From contig NZ_JXKD01000014.1 in NCBI RefSeq assembly GCF_001885765.1, positions 1 to 53,549 of the forward strand: DNA of 53,549 nt, given 5' to 3'. Below, one piece after another: positions 51,083-53,549 of the stretch (the stretch's first letter is position 1; the number at the start of each line of letters is the position of its first letter). The translations under genes and the position numbers were made by a program. Source of the DNA: Enterococcus aquimarinus (GTDB lineage: Bacteria; Bacillota; Bacilli; Lactobacillales; Enterococcaceae). The notes below the pieces were generated by a model. It saw only the letters and a program-made list of their open reading frames with translations, ran no database searches and was not told the DNA's origin.

Positions 51083-51805
51083 ATGTATGAACTGCATCAG
51101 GTGAGCCAGCGGTATCACGATCAATTAGCGATTGATGATTTATCTTTTTCTGTCGAGAAGCGAGAGTTTGTTGGAATTGTGGGAAAAAGTGGCTCAGGGA
51201 AATCGACGTTATTGCGTTTAATGAATTTAATGGAAGAACCAAGTCAAGGGAAGATTTTGTTTGGGCAAAAAGAAGTGAGTGGTTTTTCTAAAAAAGAAAA
51301 GCAATCGGTCCAGAAAAAGATTGGGATGGTATTTCAACAGTATCATTTATTGCATAATCAAACGGTATTACAAAATGTGATGCTGCCGCTTAAGTTGATT
51401 GGCAATAAAGAGACAGACTATGCGTTAGAATTGTTAGATTTTGTCGGTTTAGCAACGAAAGTCAATGATTATCCGGTGCAATTATCTGGTGGTGAGAAAC
51501 AACGGGTGGCTTTGGCCCGGGCATTAGTCCGTAAGCCTGAGTTGTTACTGTGCGATGAAGTGACGAGTGCTTTGGACGAAGAGTATGGCGAAGAGGTGCT
51601 GATGCTGCTTCAAAAAATCCATCGCGAATTTCCGGTGACGATTCTTTTTGTCAGTCATGATTTGGATGCGGTCAAAAAAGTTTGTCAGCGCGTGCTTGTC
51701 ATGGAGCAGGGACGTTTACTAGGTGAACTGAAGAATAAGCCTAATCCGTTAATCAAAGATTCGAAAAACTACTTTGAGAAAGTGCAAAGGAGGCTACACG
51801 GATGA
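51083..51805 (+). CDS. metN: methionine-type ABC transporter ATP-binding protein (MetN-like, short form)
   Basis: A 240-residue ATPase with Walker A 'GKSGSGKST' (34-42), Q-loop 'VFQQYHLL', signature 'LSGGEKQRVA', Walker B 'LLLCDEVTSALD' and H-loop 'VSHD'. Standard MetN proteins carry about 100 further residues (NIL/ACT-like domain) that sense methionine and inhibit transport; this one ends at the ATPase domain. The ATG at 51083 is preferred to 51026 since 'gtgggag' lies 6 bases before it and the extension is not ATPase-like. It overlaps the permease gene by four bases. Methionine or a related sulfur compound is the expected substrate. Confidence 0.85.
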   Translation: MYELHQVSQRYHDQLAIDDLSFSVEKREFVGIVGKSGSGKSTLLRLMNLMEEPSQGKILFGQKEVSGFSKKEKQSVQKKIGMVFQQYHLLHNQTVLQNVMLPLKLIGNKETDYALELLDFVGLATKVNDYPVQLSGGEKQRVALARALVRKPELLLCDEVTSALDEEYGEEVLMLLQKIHREFPVTILFVSHDLDAVKKVCQRVLVMEQGRLLGELKNKPNPLIKDSKNYFEKVQRRLHG

Positions 51806-52473
51806 GTCTTCAAGAGCAATTAGTCTATTATTGGCCTGAGTTAGTCTTATCCTTGGAACAAACCGCGATTATGATGGGGATTTCGTTAAGTGTGGCTTTG
51901 CTTGTGGGCTTGCCATTAGGGATGGCATTGTATTTAACCCATCCAAAAGTGCAACAACGAGAGCACTGGGCTTACTGGGTATTCAATGCCTTGATTAGTG
52001 TTATCCGCTCGTTTCCATTTTTATTATTTGTCGTGGTATTAATTCCTGTTGTACGGTTTCTGATTGGGCGCGCATTTGGCCCGGTTCCGGCATCCTTTCC
52101 GTTAAGTATCGTGGCAATCGCCATTTTTGCACGGTTAGTCGAGCAAGTATTGCTTGATATTCCGAATGAGATTCGGTTGTTAGCTGATTCATTAGGGGCG
52201 ACGACGAGACAATATATTTGGCATTTTTTATTAGTAGAAGGTCGAAGCGGACTGGTTTTAGCGTTTACGACGACGATTGTGAGTATGACGTCTTATTCGA
52301 CCGTCATGGGAATTGTCGGTGGTGGTGGAATTGGCGATTTCGCCATCCGTTATGGGTATCAAAGTTATCAATATGGGATTATGTATGTGGCAATCTTGAT
52401 TATGGTTGGTTTTGTCTTTGTGGTTCAAATGCTAGGTAATCAATTGGCGCATCAATTAGATAAAAGAAAGTAG
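51802..52473 (+). CDS. metI: methionine-type ABC transporter permease MetI
   Basis: A 223-residue permease with five membrane helices. 'ALISVIRSFPFLLFVVVLIPVVRFLIGRAFG' and 'SMTSYSTVMGIVGGGGIGDFAIRYGYQ' are hallmark MetI segments, and 'LADSLGATTRQYIWHFLLVEGRSG' is the ATPase-contact loop. It overlaps metN by four bases (ATGA) and precedes metQ by 8 bp. Confidence 0.92.
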   Translation: MSLQEQLVYYWPELVLSLEQTAIMMGISLSVALLVGLPLGMALYLTHPKVQQREHWAYWVFNALISVIRSFPFLLFVVVLIPVVRFLIGRAFGPVPASFPLSIVAIAIFARLVEQVLLDIPNEIRLLADSLGATTRQYIWHFLLVEGRSGLVLAFTTTIVSMTSYSTVMGIVGGGGIGDFAIRYGYQSYQYGIMYVAILIMVGFVFVVQMLGNQLAHQLDKRK

Positions 52474-52481
52474 GAAGAAAA

Positions 52482-53294
52482 ATGAAGAAATTATTATTTG
52501 GTTTAGTGGTTTTAAGTTCAGTCGGTCTGTTAGCGGCTTGCGGGAATCAAGCGGAAGAAACATCCGAAGATAAAGTGATCACGGTAGCGGCACAAGCACC
52601 TCCGATGACAGAAGTAATCAAAAAAGCAGCAGAAGTCGCAAAAGCAGACGGTTGGGATATTCAACTTGTCCAAGTTAACGATAACGTTGCTTACAATGAC
52701 ATGGTGGCGAGCAAAGAAGCAGATGCGAGTTTTGCGCAGCATAAACCTTTTATGGAAAAATATAATAGTGAAAAAGATAGTCAATTAGTGGCGATTCAAC
52801 CGATCTATGATGCGAAAGTTGGTTTTTACTCAAAGGATTATAAGAGTGTTGATGAGATTCCAAATAAGAGTAAAGTCGCGATTCCAAACGATGCTTCAAA
52901 TGAAGGACGAGCACTTGCCATTTTAGCAGACGAAGGCTTAATTACCTTAACGCCAGGTGTCGGTACGAATGCGACACTGAAAGATGTCGTGGATAATCCA
53001 AAAGAATTTGAATGGTTATCGGTTGATTTACTGAACCTTGCGGAAGCGTATAGTGAACCAAATGTCGCGTTAGTCTATAATTACCCAACGTATATTTCAA
53101 AAATAGGGTTGAAACCTTCTGATGCGCTTTTCTTAGAACCAAACGTCGATCAACGCTTCTCTATCCAATTAGTTGCGCGTGAAGACAATCAAGACTCCGA
53201 AAAAATAAAAGCCTTGAAAAAAGCAATGACAAGCGATGAAGTCCGTGAATTTTTAGTCAACGAACACGGCGAAACCCTCATCCCGTCATTTTAA
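52482..53294 (+). CDS. metQ: methionine-type ABC transporter substrate-binding lipoprotein MetQ
   Basis: A 270-residue NlpA/MetQ-family lipoprotein. The signal peptide ends in lipobox 'LLAAC' with lipidated Cys20. Family features include 'AQHKPFMEKYN' (usual 'fqH.pyl'), 'VAIPNDASNEGRALAILADEGLI' and 'LVYNYPTYISKIGL'. It delivers methionine or a related ligand to MetI/MetN. There is no ordinary terminator after it; the stop codon directly abuts the 117-bp tandem repeats. Confidence 0.92.
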   Translation: MKKLLFGLVVLSSVGLLAACGNQAEETSEDKVITVAAQAPPMTEVIKKAAEVAKADGWDIQLVQVNDNVAYNDMVASKEADASFAQHKPFMEKYNSEKDSQLVAIQPIYDAKVGFYSKDYKSVDEIPNKSKVAIPNDASNEGRALAILADEGLITLTPGVGTNATLKDVVDNPKEFEWLSVDLLNLAEAYSEPNVALVYNYPTYISKIGLKPSDALFLEPNVDQRFSIQLVAREDNQDSEKIKALKKAMTSDEVREFLVNEHGETLIPSF

Positions 53295-53528
53295 TCAAGG
53301 TGGGCGAAATGGCGTTTTTCGCTGAGCAACTGGAAGGAAATGAGGGCAATCGTTTTTCGATTGACTGATTTTCCAGAAGTTGCCGAAGCGAAGCCGTTTC
53401 ACCCCCGTAAATCAAGGTGGACGAAATGGCGTTTTTCGCTGAGCAACTGGAAGGAAATGAGGGCAATCGTTTTTCGATTGACTGATTTTCCTGAAGCTGC
53501 CGAAGCGAAGCCATTTCAACCCCGTAAA
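53295..53528. repeat. two tandem copies of a 117-bp structured intergenic repeat
   Basis: Unit 1 (53295-53411) and unit 2 (53412-53528) are nearly identical, with only a handful of substitutions. Each unit starts tcaaggtgg, has gaaatggc near the beginning and gcc(a/g)tttc near the end, which pair to close a large stem. Smaller hairpins lie inside (ggcgtttttcgct and caatcgtttttcgattg). One substitution turns an A-T pair of the long stem into G-T, which preserves pairing. The units abut the metQ stop, and a third copy does not follow. They look like extragenic palindromic repeats that may also terminate metQ. Confidence 0.92.
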
Positions 53529-53549
53529 TCCTTGTTCTAAAAATCATTC

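Noticed and set aside
53295-53528. CRISPR array
   Set aside because: Two directly abutting 117-bp copies without unique spacers; repeats are too long and no cas genes are present.
53278-53547. ORFs on both strands through the 117-bp repeats
   Set aside because: The period is a multiple of three, so open frames arise automatically; the units are better explained as structured non-coding repeats, and no RBS is evident.

Overview
The window is chromosomal DNA of a low-GC, Gram-positive lactic-acid-type bacterium (Lactobacillales; an Enterococcaceae or Carnobacteriaceae member fits best, but I cannot name the genus). The signs are strong AGGAGG-type ribosome binding sites, CcpA-like cre boxes, a split coaB/coaC with an ECF S-component, a potABCD operon, a scrA/scrB/scrR sucrose locus, a ComX/SigH-like small sigma factor and a LytR-CpsA-Psr-led surface-glycan cluster.

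Layout. 1-850: 3' part of an IS256-family element whose transposase is frameshifted. 1060-1708: decayed remnant of a GH43 beta-xylosidase. 1843-4794 (minus): pantothenate/CoA operon (oxidoreductase, coaB, coaC, ECF S-component). 5037-8852: spermidine/putrescine transporter potABCD. 9128-24706: xylan-oligosaccharide utilisation region with an esterase, an AraC regulator, a CUT1-type binding protein and two permeases, a YesL-like protein, GH3, GH8 (Rex-type), two GH43, a CE4 deacetylase, a small GNAT-like gene and a GH39 xylosidase. 24881-29515: sucrose locus, with scrB-scrR on minus and scrA on plus. 29819-31802: small sigma factor, DUF1659 and DUF2922 proteins, and a GH25 lysozyme without a signal peptide. 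32013-47559: Wzx/Wzy-dependent polysaccharide cluster, followed by galU (47781-48653) and a secreted GH25 lysozyme with C-terminal GW-like repeats (48781-50865). 51083-53294: methionine-type ABC transporter metNIQ. 53295-53528: two copies of a 117-bp structured tandem repeat.

How the genes work together. The xylan region imports oligosaccharides whole (lipoprotein plus two permeases; no dedicated ATPase is present) and degrades them in the cytoplasm, since none of the hydrolases or esterases has a signal peptide. Rex cuts from the reducing end, GH3/GH39/GH43 release xylose or arabinose, and the esterases remove acyl groups. The glycan cluster has an initiating sugar-phosphate transferase, four further glycosyltransferases, a flippase and a polymerase. 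GalU and a UDP-glucose dehydrogenase should supply UDP-glucuronate. RmlA and RmlB are present without RmlC or RmlD, so the dTDP-4-keto-6-deoxyglucose is probably diverted by the neighbouring DegT aminotransferase to a dTDP-4-amino-4,6-dideoxyhexose. A WecF-like (GT56) transferase is the natural candidate to use it. A PLP-dependent ACC-deaminase/D-cysteine-desulfhydrase-like enzyme and an ATP-grasp/GNAT fusion sit beside the aminotransferase and may make and attach an N-acetylated amino acid to that amino sugar. This module is the most novel-looking system in the window.

Limits: family assignments come from reading motifs by eye; no database search was run. Substrates of transporters, transferases and hydrolases are inferences from family and context.
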